NCBI RefSeq assembly: GCF_964340395.1
Contig: NC_135555.1
Span: 15,222,246 to 15,286,245, forward strand
Reading direction: 5' to 3'
DNA length: 64,000 nt
Source of the DNA: Glandiceps talaboti
Taxonomy: Eukaryota > Hemichordata > Enteropneusta > Spengelidae
The notes below the pieces were generated by a model that was given only the letters and a program-made list of their open reading frames with translations, had not been told where the DNA came from and did no database searches. How positions within the stretch are numbered: position 1 is the stretch's first letter; the number at the start of each line of letters is the position of its first letter. Shown here piece after piece: positions 1 to 36,609 of this stretch. The translations under genes were made by a program, and so were the position numbers.

Positions 1-1914
1 GACTAATCCTTCTAATACACAATTTGTGCTAATGGTCCATCACTTCTTCATATAGCCTGAATGATCTAATGTTTTCACTGATATAGTACGCCCAACTAGT
101 GGGGTAGCTGGAGGTTACATTAGCGGACGAACGACTGTATCTGTCAGACTATTTGTCACATGATGGATCTAAATTGAATATTTCACTTTAAATTTACACG
201 TTTGTTTTGATTGATTGGTTTATAACATGCGCTGTGTTCTCCTGTTCCTCTTTCTTACATACTGCGAAATATCTTAGAGTAAAAAACATGTTACCTACTT
301 GTATGTACTTCGTAAACAACTGCGATATGTCAGAACGTGATAAAGCACCTATAAAAGTGTATCCTTACAATGCCGAATAAACTCATAGCAGTCATTAATT
401 CCAGACTCCTGAAAGGCTAAATTGTATCTCTGAAAATGACCAATTTATGAGTTGGGGGTAAATGAAATGACCGTGATTGTATTCACATAGAGATGTTTAT
501 TATCGATTGCTACTATTCTCAAGACCCCTTTCATATATCTATATATGTATCAATACGTAAAGAGGAAAAGACACCTGCGGTTCTCCAGCAATCTATTTTG
601 TTCATTCATCTTGTTAGTGGAAAAAAAATGAATGCTTTTCAAGTTTAGCTGTGACAGTAAAACACTATCCATACAGGAAATGAACACTACTCTAGCAGTA
701 TGAAATAGACATAGGTAGGAATTAACAAGAATTGGCCAATAACAACTTGCGTCAAATTGAAGTATCGATCGGGATTCCAAGTATTATTGCGATTCCTTTG
801 AGACGGGGGTAGGTTTGATGAGTTCAAGATATATAACGAGAAAATGTTAGCGATCAAATTTGTCCGATAATTGGAAGGAGGGTGGACTTTTAGACTGCGT
901 GATTTAACACGATACAGCGACTAGTGACAATGTACTTCAATTTGCACATCTTTGTTAGCCTGTATGGTTTTACAAATGAAGGCCTAGGGATATAAATGTG
1001 GGGAAAAAAAGAATAACAACTCATTGAAAGTTGAGACGCAATTTCCGCTGGCTTAGTGTGGTTTAACTCAATATTTCATAATCAGATAAGATCAATAGAC
1101 TGTGCGTAATTACTAGCTAGTTTTACATTGGTTGTACGTATATTTGAAATGTACATTTCAGATTTCAAAAAAAAACGGTGAAAATTGAAACAAAATTTAG
1201 AGTGATGGAGCTCAATTTTTTGACTGAAAGAAAGTTCTAGAGCTTTAAACCAATCTCAAGGTTCTGACAACCGAAACATAATAAGTTGTAACGTCGAAAT
1301 ATGGTCGATTCAACATGGTCACATATCATAGACGGGGGCTGTGGCATTTTAAATACCCTGTGAACAAATTATGACAGCGAAAATCCTTGTTTTCAGCTGC
1401 TTGGCGCCGCAATTGTATGCTACATCAAATACCCGTCACTTCAAATCTGAATGAAATGTTGGTATACATGGTCTTAACTGACTTCACATATTTTGATAAC
1501 TTTAGCTATAACATTGGAAAACGTTCGAATCACCCATTAGCAATTTGTATTCGCATTCTTTTGGCGTTTATTCCATCGAGCGATCTAACATTTCAATATC
1601 ATGGTGTCTTTTTAATATGGGAACAAGTTCAATAATGCACTGTTTTTGGTTGGTTGACAAATATTCGCTGCTGTTGTCACATATAAAAGTGACCCCTACC
1701 CTGACCTCTCCGTTTTCCAGAGCTGCAGTAAAGAATTGCACTTTTTAACGGTGCCGAGTGTAAAAAAAACCTTGTATATATATTTGTGAGTTCTACATAA
1801 GAAGAATTCCTCTTGTCTAACCAATGGCAAATAAACGGTTATCTGTACTTTAATTATTTTAATCTAAATTGACACTTCGTATGAACAACATGCGGATGAA
1901 GATTCGACATAACT
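1..1914. other. No gene recognised
   Basis: AT-rich sequence with stops in all frames apart from short chance frames. A CAG acceptor-like site near 1396 opens a frame starting AWRRNC..., but nothing there matches a receptor-cyclase ligand-binding domain. Confidence 0.5.
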
Positions 1915-2330
1915 TAATTAATTCATGAGACAACATTGTCAGTTTTCTAATTAAATTGCTATTTAATTGAATTTACAATAATGAATTCCTAAAAAAATCA
2001 AATTGCAGATGAAACATCGAGTTACTTAATTAAATCTCAATTTAATTAAATTGATACAATTAGTTCATAAGAACAAATCGTTGATGAAATATCCAGTAAA
2101 TTAAATCTTAATTTAATCAACAAATCAAATAAATGAAAAATCCGTTTTTTTAAAAACTTGAATTGCATTATTTAATGAGATTGATGCATTTTCATTCGTA
2201 AATTTTCATTGGGTTAATTTACTGTTTACGTGTACTTCATAAAAAAAAACCGAGCTGTCGATGGAACGCCCTTTCAAGTTTAATCTTTAAAATTGCATTT
2301 TTCATTAAATTGACAATTTCCAATTAATAA
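1915..2330 (+). repeat. AT-rich degenerate tandem repeat
   Basis: Variants of AATTGCATTTAATTAAATTG recur near 1955, 2035, 2103, 2160 and 2288, often followed by ATGAAA(C/T)ATC. The spacing is irregular (57-127 bases) and the copies are diverged. It is non-coding. Confidence 0.45.
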
Positions 2331-2477
2331 GACGAAATCGCGGGAAAACTATTGGGGAAAACTATTGCAAGTAACCAAGACCAATCTATACACAACTTGG
2401 AATCATTACGTGGCACTTGGCATCAGCCATCTAACTTCAACCCTTCTTTATTTTTTTGAATAACATAACCGACGTAT

Positions 2478-2879
2478 TAGGCCGAACAAAAAAAAAGTTG
2501 TCTGGTTCCAATTACTCTCAATTTGAGAATAGGTGGGGTTAGGTAGATTTTTTATTTTATTTTTAAAAAATATTGTTTTAATTTTTTTTTTCATATGTGA
2601 GTGTCTAGTTAATGTAACTATTTTTTCTGTTGTTTTTTATGTGTTATTGGATTCTTCTTATCAGATGTACAGCCATTACAGATTGGAAGAAATCTTTTAT
2701 ATTGTCTTTTCAAGTTGTTGTCAGTTTCCATATCCACTATTTCTTGCGAGACTTCAAAATTTTTGCGATTTTATTATTTTTTTCTCGAATACGTAAAAAA
2801 AAGTTTAGGGTCGGCGTGAAAAACTAGGTGTAGGTGGGGTCGGGTAATTGGAACCAAACAATTTTTTTATTAGGCCTTA
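2478..2879 (+). mobile_element. MITE-like element, copy A (forward)
   Basis: About 400 bp bounded by inverted ends: TTAGGCCGAAC...GTCTGGTTCCAATTAC on the left and GTAATTGGAACCAAACAATT...TTAGGCC on the right. The interior shares the landmarks TCATATGTGAGTGTCTAGTT, TCAGATGTACAGCCATTACA and CTTGCGAGACTTC with three other copies. No transposase is encoded, so it is a non-autonomous DNA element. Short open frames inside it are not genes. Confidence 0.8.
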
Positions 2880-3388
2880 GAAGAACTGCCGAGTGGTAGT
2901 CGTAAACCGAGTGCCTCCTAACTCCGACTGAATTCATCCTAAGGAAAAATATTGACAAGGTGGTCCAACTAACACCTCTAAATCTGTCATGAGAGAGGCT
3001 GATCAATTATTAACCGTTAGAGGGTGCTCTACCATGGCTTAAAATGTCAATGTACCTGGGTTAACCTTAAAGGCTTGGAGTATCAAATCCAAGAATTCGA
3101 AGAAAACTTTTTAACCAAGTTGTAAATTTAAATTTGTTTTCAGTTGTTGTGCTCAGGATATCGATATTATATTTAAGTTTATTTCATTACTTTACTTAAG
3201 GTGTACTATTCTAATCAATTGGTAGTGATTAATCATTCAAGTTCGATTCTTTATAGTTTACCAAGACAGGTATATCTCTTCGTCCTTCACTTATTTTCGC
3301 TACCTTTAAAAACTAAAGCCTAAACTAACTAGAACTAACTATAGAACTTACTGCGTCATTTACTTAATCAGATACAATCGAAATATAC

Positions 3389-3790
3389 CATGTTTTACTA
3401 CAGATAACGGGACATAACAGTTACTGTAGCTATAACTAAGTAAGTAAGCATGTAAGTAAGTAACTAACTAAATAAATGAATTACTAACTAGCTTACTAAC
3501 TAACTAACTAACTAGCTAGCTTAATGCACCATACATCTAGTCGATGTTATCAACATATACTACGTTTCACTCCAGACAACTAGAAATAACGTCAAATAAA
3601 TGCATCTATACAATTGAATATACTTGAAATATAGTACTTTTACTACAGCTAACTAGAATTAACTATGATTAAAAACTGTATCACCTAACTAGTTGATAGT
3701 ATCAGCATATACTACGTTTTACTACGGCTAACTAGAAATAACTACAACTAACTTAACCACACATTATCTACCTATAGTTGAATATACTCG
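3389..3790 (+). repeat. Degenerate ~75-bp minisatellite and TAAC/TAAG microsatellite
   Basis: The motif TTTTACTACAG(C)TAACTAGAA recurs, diverged, near 3391, 3563, 3637 and 3717, spaced about 75 bases in the last three. It alternates with GAATATACTTGAAATATA near 3615 and 3780. TAAC/TAAG tetranucleotides fill 3437-3520. Confidence 0.6.
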
Positions 3791-5695
3791 AAATATATAC
3801 TACATGTACGACATGACAATACAGTGTCATTTGTATTCGTCGGGACTACAAGCTAATCTACCCTGTTTACTAGGTGGGATTATCTACACTCAGTGGACAC
3901 TTTGTAATCAGATTAAATCTAAATTGACAGATTGGTCATTTATCACTCCAGCTGACAACCTGGGATCGTTAACCCGTTCCAAAGACTTCTCCGATTGATT
4001 AGTAAATTGCAAACATCGAAGATGTGTTTATTCGTCTGACGTATACTAATTAGGGTAAGGTCCGTCTGGATGGGGATTTGAAATGTTTGTTTGGGTTAAT
4101 AAAGACGGTGGAGATTAGACCCAGATAATCGCAAAGGTTGGAGAAGGGAGATATTCATTTCTCTTTATTTTCCTATAAAAAAATTACATCAACTTATTGA
4201 TAGAATTTGAATAGAAATGATTCCAATACATTCAGTATTATTCGTATGCAACAACAATATACCATCCCTCCCTCCCTCCGTTCCCCATACATTTAAGTTT
4301 TTCTGTCAAAAAGGTTAATTAGTTGGTAGAATTTGTATAAAAAGTCGTTTTAAGACGGTGTAAATCCGTCGCCTTGCAGATCGTGACAGTCGCATCTCCA
4401 TTTTATCACGAATTTAATGATGAAAATAAAATTTATGCCCTTCTTATCGAAATCAATCATACTCAGCTAATAAGTTAAACTTATAGAATGAGAAATAAGC
4501 AGTTTGTGTCTATCATCAGGATTGAAATACTGCCACTGCCACTATCAGAATTCCAATTCCTCATTAAACAAACGCACTTTTGTAGGATTTCTAAACATAA
4601 CTTGGGACAAGATCCCATGCCATCCGCTGCATACGTGTCTCAATGGTTCTTCCTTTAACGAATTTGAACAGACATGTAAGATAAAATATACTACACATCT
4701 AGAAATCTAGAGAGCTATGACTGGGTTGACCTGTCACACAGGCATGCAACATGCCCGGCTCGATCCTTTACGGGCCAACCCTTCAGCAGCCCCGCTACAA
4801 CAGGTCTAACTAAGCCCTGATGTCTGGACAGGCCTGCCATAACCTCGGAAGCGTTTGCCCACATATGCCTTGCTTAGTCATGGCTGTAACAACCCTACTA
4901 CAGCACTGGTGCAGACCTGATAAATTCCTGGTGTAGTATTTACTCATTTCTTGATTAAAAACGGCTGCAGTATTTTTGCAGTAAGGTCAGAAAAAGGAGT
5001 AACCATCCACTAGATAGTGGAATGTTCCACATTGGAACTACTACAATCGGCATCATTTTGATCTTATACCCTTAATATGCCTTTCTTACCTGTAAAAGTA
5101 TTTTGAAAAATTACTTTTGCATTGACCGACACGGCGACATCAAACGATTACATTTCATTTCCGTAGTATATATATTTGCTGTGGTAGACATTACATCAAC
5201 CTTAGAAATCATCTCGTTTGAATTGAAGACGGTAAAGTACAAAGTACAAAGTCACTAGCCTCATTTTCCACCGCTGTGGATAACAGAGAAAACGCTTGAC
5301 CAAATGCCTTCATCTAGTTTAAATGGCATAATTCGATATTGAGTGCCGATTCATGGTTCTTTCGTTTCATTTGTTTTCGGGCCCACTCATTTTGTCATGT
5401 TCAGTAGACAACGTGTCTGAACCCTCCGAATGTATCCTGGTGTCCTGATACGTAATCGAGAATTCTCAGCTGGAGAACCAAACAAAGTTGTTCTTCGTTC
5501 ATCGTAATTAAAGAAATGAATGAGAAAGAAAATCCCAAACTTCACAATTTCTGAAAAAACAATGACAAGTTATCAACTTAATTCGGGTTCATTGCACCGT
5601 CAATCAATTTATTACAAACTAATTTGCTTTTTGGTAAATTCAAGTGGTTAGCAGAGTTGGTGCTGTCCGTGAGTGCGTGCGTACATACACCTCTA

Positions 5696-5696
<1 letters not shown>

Positions 5697-5751
<55 letters not shown>

Positions 5752-5752
5752 G
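5697..5752 (+). repeat. (TCTG)n microsatellite
   Basis: About 14 uninterrupted TCTG units. Confidence 0.95.
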
Positions 5753-6888
5753 AAGTCAACCGCATTGCTTTCTTCTAGAATATCTCGAATCCACCAAGAA
5801 TCTCTTAGATATTGTTAACGTGAGGCAGTTCTCTGTCCCCAGAGTTGGTTGATGGTACCATGAATATATAATACTTCCGTTTTACCGAATTAATTTCACG
5901 CTAAAGCAGTTCTAGATCTTGTTGTGAGATTCTTTTTATCTCCCATTGAAGTCTATGCGATAAGGGGTACACGTCAATTGGCCATGGCAATGCTGTAGGG
6001 TAATGTCTGTGACGGCAAGGGTTGAGCTATAACTAGGTTTTCCAACTGACTGTACTGCAGCCACGCACTCATGGTTCATGCCAGGTAAATGTCTCATTGA
6101 AAAGGGATTTTTATTGAAAATTTTATAATTCTGAGTTTTCCTTAATTTTGCATTATATGGAAATTAATATACTAAGGCGAAAATAAACATAACTGTGTGC
6201 TTCCAGTAACATGGCCTCAGTGATAAAATACGAGTAATTATATAACCTAAAATACAATCCATTTGAAAGGTAATCATACATGCAACACCATACATAATTT
6301 TTTATCGACTTTGAAATCCATTCTTAACATGGATTCAAAATCAAACTCATAACAGGTACTGTCACGTAATGCTAATACGGAGGACAAAACGTGTTAATTT
6401 GCAATTGGTATTGAGAACACAAACTATACGTTAAACTTAATCAGTGTAGTGACTTCACTTGTAATCTCAAGTAGGGATATAGGTCATGATTGGAATGGCG
6501 ATGGAGTAGGAAACATTATTTGAGAATGAAAATCTCGACACAAAATAGTGTCAACTAATTGAAGACGATACAAACCAGGTCTAGGCTTGGGAATCTATTC
6601 GAGACTCGTCCTCAAGCCAACCTAATTATCCCAACTCCACGGAATATAAATGCGTGTCCATCCTACATTGCTCGACATTTTTTTGGCACTGAATACTATT
6701 CTGCAGTTTGATTTGCAGACATCACACACCCCAAAGTGTGTGTTGATACAGGAAGCCTAAATGTTTGTATGAAATTGCCCTCAAGCAAATAGACTTCACG
6801 TGAGTGCTTTCCCCTACCGCTTCAATGGTTTGTAATATAACTTGAAGAGATAGCTCTATTTTGCTTTCTGTATCTGATCAATTGTCGA

Positions 6889-7166
6889 GACTGGTACAGT
6901 CGTCATTCTAATGTATTTACTTATTTTTGATGTTTTCTTATTGGTTTGCCAATAAAAAAACCCTGAAATCTCGCGTGACTGAGAAATCTCACGTGATTGC
7001 GTAACAGTATTTCCATCTCAATGACGTCATTCCGTTGAAAACGGTGTTACACAATCACGGGAGATTTCGCAGTCAGACGAGATGTCAGGATATTTTTATT
7101 GGAAAACCTTTTTTTTTTTTAAATCCTCAATATATGCAATACATCACATTGACGACCGTACCAGTC
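6889..7166. mobile_element. Imperfect palindromic (foldback) element
   Basis: Two diverged inverted arms. GACTGGTACAGTCGTCA at 6889-6905 matches the complement of TGACGACCGTACCAGTC at 7150-7166. CCAATAAAAA, then CCTGAAATCTCGCGTGACTG on the left, mirrors CAGTCAGACGAGATGTCAGG and TTTTTATTGG on the right. The centre near 7021-7045 contains TGACGTCA. Its length and structure fit a foldback MITE; no coding capacity. Confidence 0.65.
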
Positions 7167-8188
7167 GTCTACCATTTTGTGCTTTCTCTCTAAAATCATG
7201 TGCATCAACATTCTTGCTTTAATTTTAACTTTTTGCCAACCTCAATTTAATTTTGAGTGTGGGCATAAAAAATAATCGTACAAATCATTTTTTTGTAAAA
7301 GATTTGGTTTGAAAGTTACAAATATTTACAAAAGTTCCAATTGACCAGTCATACAGTGTAAGTGTAATATTTTACTGGTGTTGTGTACTAGGCCGAACAC
7401 TGAGAAGTCATGTGCTTGTTATATGGTATGAATCGTACGTGTTTTCTGATTATTTTCAGTTCCTTAGTTTATTTTCTCCATTTCCATTCCACCTTAAACA
7501 CTTGAAAGTAAACAACGCCATTATTCAGCTATCCACCGTTCCAGAAATGAATAACTTCAGATCTGATCCCGGAATGGGAGATTGCATGTTTGCAGCTTAT
7601 ACATTCCATATTCATCACCAACACCAACGTACAGTAAACAGACACGTATAGAGTCACGTTTGATTCAAAATAAATAAATCAAGACTATAGAATGTACTAA
7701 ATCTTGCCGACTAATTTGACACCTTCTCGATAACTGAGCCAGGACAGATCAATAACTTGTAGGTAAGAGCTACCGACTGCACTATCGATCTTCTTAGTGT
7801 TTTATCAGTGTTGGGGTGATAAAACACACACAACGAGATGCCACATCATTTGTTTTATGTAGACAACTGGGCTACAAATTTGTTTTAGGTTAATACGCAG
7901 AATTGTTCTAATGAAGTACGTACTGAAACTAAAAATGTCAGCTAACTGTTATATGTAGGAACATTTCAGGAATAGCAATGCATTTTCTACTGAGTGATGA
8001 GGGGAACAATACACTATAGCTATCTCCCAACGTCTGCCGTATACACGGTGTTAAACTCAGCTGTAAACGTAGATTCGGTACCCACCTGTACAATCAGCTA
8101 TAGGTACCTCCCTCAACCGCTATACAAAATACTTTATAGGTTCTGTACAGGAAACCTTGTGCACACTCCATAGGCATACTGGAAACAG

Positions 8189-8326
<138 letters not shown>

Positions 8327-9629
8327 ATCACGAGAATATGTACTTCCTGTATAAGGTCTTACACTATCCCTGTACATAACACGACACTACACCTTTACAC
8401 TCACTCCCACTCGAATACAATACCTTATGCTGCACTATTTACGAAATCTTAATAGCTCCCGCCGTAAGCGTGGTCTCTTTTTACGTAAATGCCCACGAAA
8501 CTACATGTAGTAGACTTTATACCAACACATATGACATATACTCGATATTCTTCTGTATACCTAATATGCCTTGAGCACATGTACAGTATTTGTAATGTAT
8601 GGATTTTGAGTACATGTATGCAAAACTTTAACACCCACGATATGTGTGGAAGTGAACCCCCCCCCCCTCACCCTCCCAGCCATCCTATCCCATCATACAG
8701 GGGATTTTATGAGTCCATTCCAAGAAAACCGTTATAATATTCCGTCAGAAATGCTTTAAATAAATGTTTGAAGTGAATGTTGACGTCATTATATATACAT
8801 TTTTCATAATGGATAACTATAAACCATTTTTTGCTGATTATTATTATCAATATGGCAGAGAAAGTGTTGTTAGAAAAGCCTCTATACCTCATCAGAAGTT
8901 ACTGATTAGCATGGGAACTTTTCCAAAGTTCAGACAAGTAAAAAAACGTTTGAAAAACCCGGTGGAATGATGTTTCCTTAGGTTCGGATAGGACACAAAA
9001 AGGTAGGAAACCACAGTGACGATGGAATTGAGATCTTCAAGAAAATTGTTCAAATATGTTCTGTATATTTTCCAACCGACAAGTGCGGTTCATCTTAAGG
9101 GACAATCGCACAATGTTGCCCAAGCTCAACAAACCAACATCGTTAGTTTAGGTCAAACCCCTCTCCCCCTCCCCATAATCGAACGTTCACAATTGCGACA
9201 TCAAACGCTTATATATATAATGTGAACTATGATGAAAACTGTAGCGGTCACACCACTACGATCGATTTAATGTAAAACATGATTGTAAACACATTAAACA
9301 ACTTGAACAACGTAGTTTCAATGATATGTATGCAGGTAGTTGCACTCGTGCTGTCTGAATGACAATAAATGATTGAAGTTAAATATACTTGAACAAAGTG
9401 CATTTGAACGCTGTTGCAATGATTCAGTTGTTCGTGATGAAGAAGTTTTACACATTCAACAAGACGCTCTTACTTTTAAGATATATCGTCTTGAAGATTG
9501 AACAAATAACAAAGAAGCGTGATCAACATCTTAGATTTAAAAATGTCGAACATGAATATGCAAATACGGTTAAAGGTACAAGGAAAGTTATGCCGTAAAA
9601 CATTTACTGGTAGAATGTGTGAAAATAGT

Positions 9630-9712
9630 TTCTCGAGATATAACGAGAAAGTATCTCGAGATAACGAGAAAGTATCTCGAGATAAGGATACTTTCTCGTT
9701 ATCTCGAGATAA
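9630..9712. repeat. CTCGAG-type tandem and inverted repeat
   Basis: A roughly 21-bp unit (TATCTCGAGATAACGAGAAAG) is repeated about 2.5 times and then inverted. Perfect 24-bp arms lie at 9653-9676 and 9687-9710 with a 10-nt loop. It is probably the core of a palindromic interspersed repeat. Confidence 0.75.
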
Positions 9713-12700
9713 GTTCTTATTTTTATTCAGTAAATGTCCTTAATGGGCTTTCATAAGAATGCCCCTGTGGCCGAGTTGTTAAAATGTAAGAAAACTTTAC
9801 AACATGACAGAATTTTCAGACTCCTTTTCAAATAATAAAATACGCTGAGGATTCACTGTCTTGATTTCAAGGAAATATAAACGATGTTTTATTTTTCTAC
9901 ATAGTGAGATATTATTTTTGACCTCTATTAACATTAATTGGTACGGAGATCCCTCATTCTTTTCTTGATTTTAAATGGAAATAGGTTGGAGTTTCTTGAA
10001 GAAAGTAACAGCAAATATTTAAGATTTCTACTTCTTAGTACCTACTACGTTAGTAAGATGGAATGCGTTGTGTGGTATGCAGTTTTGTTGTTGCGTATGA
10101 ACAGCATTATTACACGAACGTTGAGAAATATTGAACTAGCGTTTCTTGAGTTTGTCCACTTTCAGGTTTGCAAACCATTATGGACTATTAATTCAATTCT
10201 CAGTATTTCATTACACACTGATCTCGTTTAACGAAAAGCATATGTCATAATTGAGTATGAAATATTATGTTTTAAGTTTCAGTCATTTCCGTTTATCAAT
10301 TCAAGTTTCGATTATTAAGAGTTCAGTGTAAAAGACTTTTGTTTCTGTGACCCTCGTAATCCAGTCAGAATTTGCAGACAGTGTATTAATCATGGCCGTC
10401 CTGTACCTAATAGCCACTTCATAATGAAAACTGTTCAAACGTACCCAAATCCAAATATACTTCAAATGACAAATTACTACACATTTCCCTGCTAATGATT
10501 CGATTCATGGAGACATGTAGCACCATGGTAACAGCACACCAAACTTTTCATATAAAAAAAAGATTGAAGATAATAAGGATATTAAAAGGGCTTTTATTTC
10601 TCACGCACTAGGATCCGAGGAGATATAAAATAGATTATGGCCGCAAGAAATCTGAAGACAGCTTGGCATTTGCATTAGTGTCTATAAAATAAAATTTGAA
10701 CATATCTGTCTTTATTGATGGGGAAATTTTCCATTGATGATTTGGGAATGTCTTTCTAATCCTTACATAAATCCTTTCCTGTCCACAAACTGATGTACAA
10801 TCAGCAATAAAATATTACCTATTTATACCACTTAATTTTAGAAGACGTAAATCTCCGTTTATCTGAAAGCCGGAATATGGACGGTGTGACCCTAACCTGA
10901 CTGTTCTTGGAAAACATATGTTGAATATAATATCTTTAATATGATACGCTTACTTTAAGAAAGAATTTCTAGTTTTGAAAAATTGATGTTTTTGGATTTT
11001 CATAATCGGTGTTTCCTTTCAGCTTCGATAATATTTCTAGCTTTAATTCTTTTCTCCTTAGAGTGTTTCATTGTATCTCATGTCGCAAAAAAATATGAAT
11101 GCAAATTTTCTGTAGGTAAATCATTTAACCCACTAAGGAATTCATGGTAATTCGTTAGATGTGGATTATTATTCATTGCTTCAAACTGGTTTCCGAGGTA
11201 AGATCTTTATCGGGACTATTTAGTGTGTGTGTGTCCGGTACAGAAACGACGACATGCAATTTTATTCATTGGATAATGGTGATGAAAAGAGATCAGACCT
11301 CATTTTAAAGTTATTAAATCTGCAACCGCTACGTTTTTTTATTTTCATCACACAACCAAACATATATTCACTAAAATTTCTTATTAAAAAAGTAGTTGAG
11401 CTGTTACTTAGTGGTCGATTGCATACGTACTTAGTGGAGTGAAAGGTTTTAAATCCATGTTACTTTTGACTTGCCTTGATGCCCATATATGGTAGTGCTA
11501 ATACATATTCAATATCAAGGCACAAGCTACGTCATATACACTTTCAGTCACAGCGATAACCACGTATTATTTCACGGTATGTGTGTACATTCAACCTTTT
11601 CTGGTCAAAGGAGGCATTGATTTTAGGGTCCGTACCGTGAAATACAATTTTTTTTCTCACCGTGTGTACAGCTACATACCAGTTTGCCTATAGTTGAGTC
11701 AGTACCCCCACGATATACCATATTGAGGGGTTTAAGTCTTTATATTTAGCAAAACAGGATACATGATCCTGTTGCAGTTAGTGAAGCTCTAAAATACTTA
11801 TCTAGAATGCCGTGTGAAAAGAAACATGCCAAGGGCATGGAATACATCAATCGGTTAAGTTTTTGTATACTTTAGTGAAATATTCATTCGTTTATGCGGC
11901 ACTAGTCTCGAATGAATGGTTATATTAATTCTCTATACTATAAACAGAAACCCAAACGATGTATAACTCCCAGCTCTTCTATCTCGAGTCTCCTAATCAA
12001 CTGAACTCTCTGCGATAGAAATAACTTCGAGCATTGTTACCGGAAGTTACAATTGTATAATTGGAGCGTTGACATGTTGTTTGTCGAGGCAGATTTGGTA
12101 GTCGGCATATTTTATTGTTATTCAAGTTAGTGACATTGGGTTTCTGTACCAGCCACACAGCTATATATTAAAGGCGCTAGTGTTATATAGTTATGGGAAA
12201 ACTGTGTCGGGTTCCTCTATTAACAAAAACACATTTGTACATTATTAAACGGCCTCATGAAACTCGAAGAGATTCTTTTTCACAAATATCTTATCTGTAA
12301 CTCGATATAATGGCTTCCAAGTGAATCCATCCCTGTCTTGTTTGTTACATTTATCAATTCTTAAACAGATTATCTGGCGAACTTCTCTATTTAACGATGT
12401 ACGAATATTTCATCTCTGATGAAAGTAAAATAACCTTTATTTTATTTTATTTGGTATTCAACGGCATTTGTAGAAGCTATTCTGGACATGTTCACGGTAA
12501 CACAGGATTACATTGTCCATTATCTCGTCAAAGTGTTGATCGAATTCCAAAGGATTATCGGGTCTGCGTGGACATAAAATCTACCTTGTCACCGGTCAGA
12601 TTTACATGTTCTCAGTTCCCCTTGCAAGTTTATATGATTCGCGCTGTCTTGTCGCTGTGTCGGTCGCTGTGTCTTTGTATCTCTGTCGCCATGCCTCTCT

Positions 12701-12721
12701 CTGCCCCTGTCTGTATCTCAT

Positions 12722-13037
<316 letters not shown>

Positions 13038-13132
13038 GCCCTGTAGGATATAGTAAGGTGTCATTTGTTTCATGGCAAATGCTTGAGTTAATGAAATCTT
13101 TTTTCCCTATGTTTATGTACATTTTAATTCAG

Positions 13133-35735
<22,603 letters not shown>

Positions 35736-36609
35736 AACACATTTTTATACATATTATATACATATCTAAAAAAAAATCAGCACTAGGGTTGTCATCACCT
35801 TGACGACAGACACATTGATATATAAGAGCTTATTACTACACGTAAGAAACTCACCAAATCGAGCAACAGACGGCCAGTTTCTTGGAGATGCCATGTTTTC
35901 AGGTTTAAAGTTGCAGTGTGGATACGAAATGAGGATTTGTTTGAGGGGGAGGGGGGGGGGGTTAAGTAATGAAACATCTTTACTATATTTATGACTTGAG
36001 AAAACAATGTGAAACAACATAAACCAAGTCCATGATGTTTGTACCCTTCAAAAAAATATTTTTTAAGAATATGTAAAAGGTTTGTTATTGTACGTACGAG
36101 AAATGGTTTGTAAGCCTGGGGAAACACAAGTAATGGTTACTTTTATACACCTATATATAATCAAACTATAAGTTATGATTGCGACAGTTCAATATATGGA
36201 GAACTTGAGCAACAGGTGCATGCGCATGCGTACACTACCGGGACGTGATCATGGCGTAGTGAATTCTCCTGTTTACTCCCCCATAGAATAACAAACTTTT
36301 TACTCGTTTTTAGTTTTTTTCTTCAATTTGTGAGTTGAAAACACAGACTTGATGTATATCATTTCATTTATTTTTTTCATGTAGAAAAATGTAGTTTTAT
36401 CAAATTGAAATCCAAAATATATACCAATTTCTCATCCACATTTCAACTTATAATAAATCAAATCCACGGCGAAATTCTTGTAATCGGTTCAGTGTTTATT
36501 ATACAGCATTTTTCGATGACGTCATGTTTCTATTTGTCATGTTTGTCTTTGAATTCAAATGAGATGTAATTTTATCATTTTATATTGTATATTTTATAGA
36601 GTAAATAAA
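35736..36609 (+). promoter_or_regulatory. Probable 3' UTR and polyadenylation signals of the cyclase gene
   Basis: Non-coding sequence after the stop. AATAAA hexamers lie at 36452-36457 and 36604-36609, either of which could direct cleavage. It also holds a G-run near 35945-35959 and an alternating palindromic stretch GCATGCGCATGCGT near 36220-36233, which resembles an NRF1 site with one mismatch. The true 3' end is not visible from sequence. Confidence 0.5.

Larger units (their letters stand above)
2880..6888. other. No gene recognised
   Basis: Apart from the minisatellite and TCTG repeat listed separately, no coding signal. 4735-4930 is noticeably richer in G and C than its flanks (CATGCCCGGCTCGATCC, CAGCAGCCCCGC) and may be a degraded interspersed repeat, but no A/B-box pair or reading frame supports a class. 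Confidence 0.45.

Noticed and set aside
9765-9830. tRNA-Ser/Leu gene
   Set aside because: Only the A-box part (GTGGCCGAGTTGTTAA) is present; there is no anticodon arm, B box or acceptor stem.
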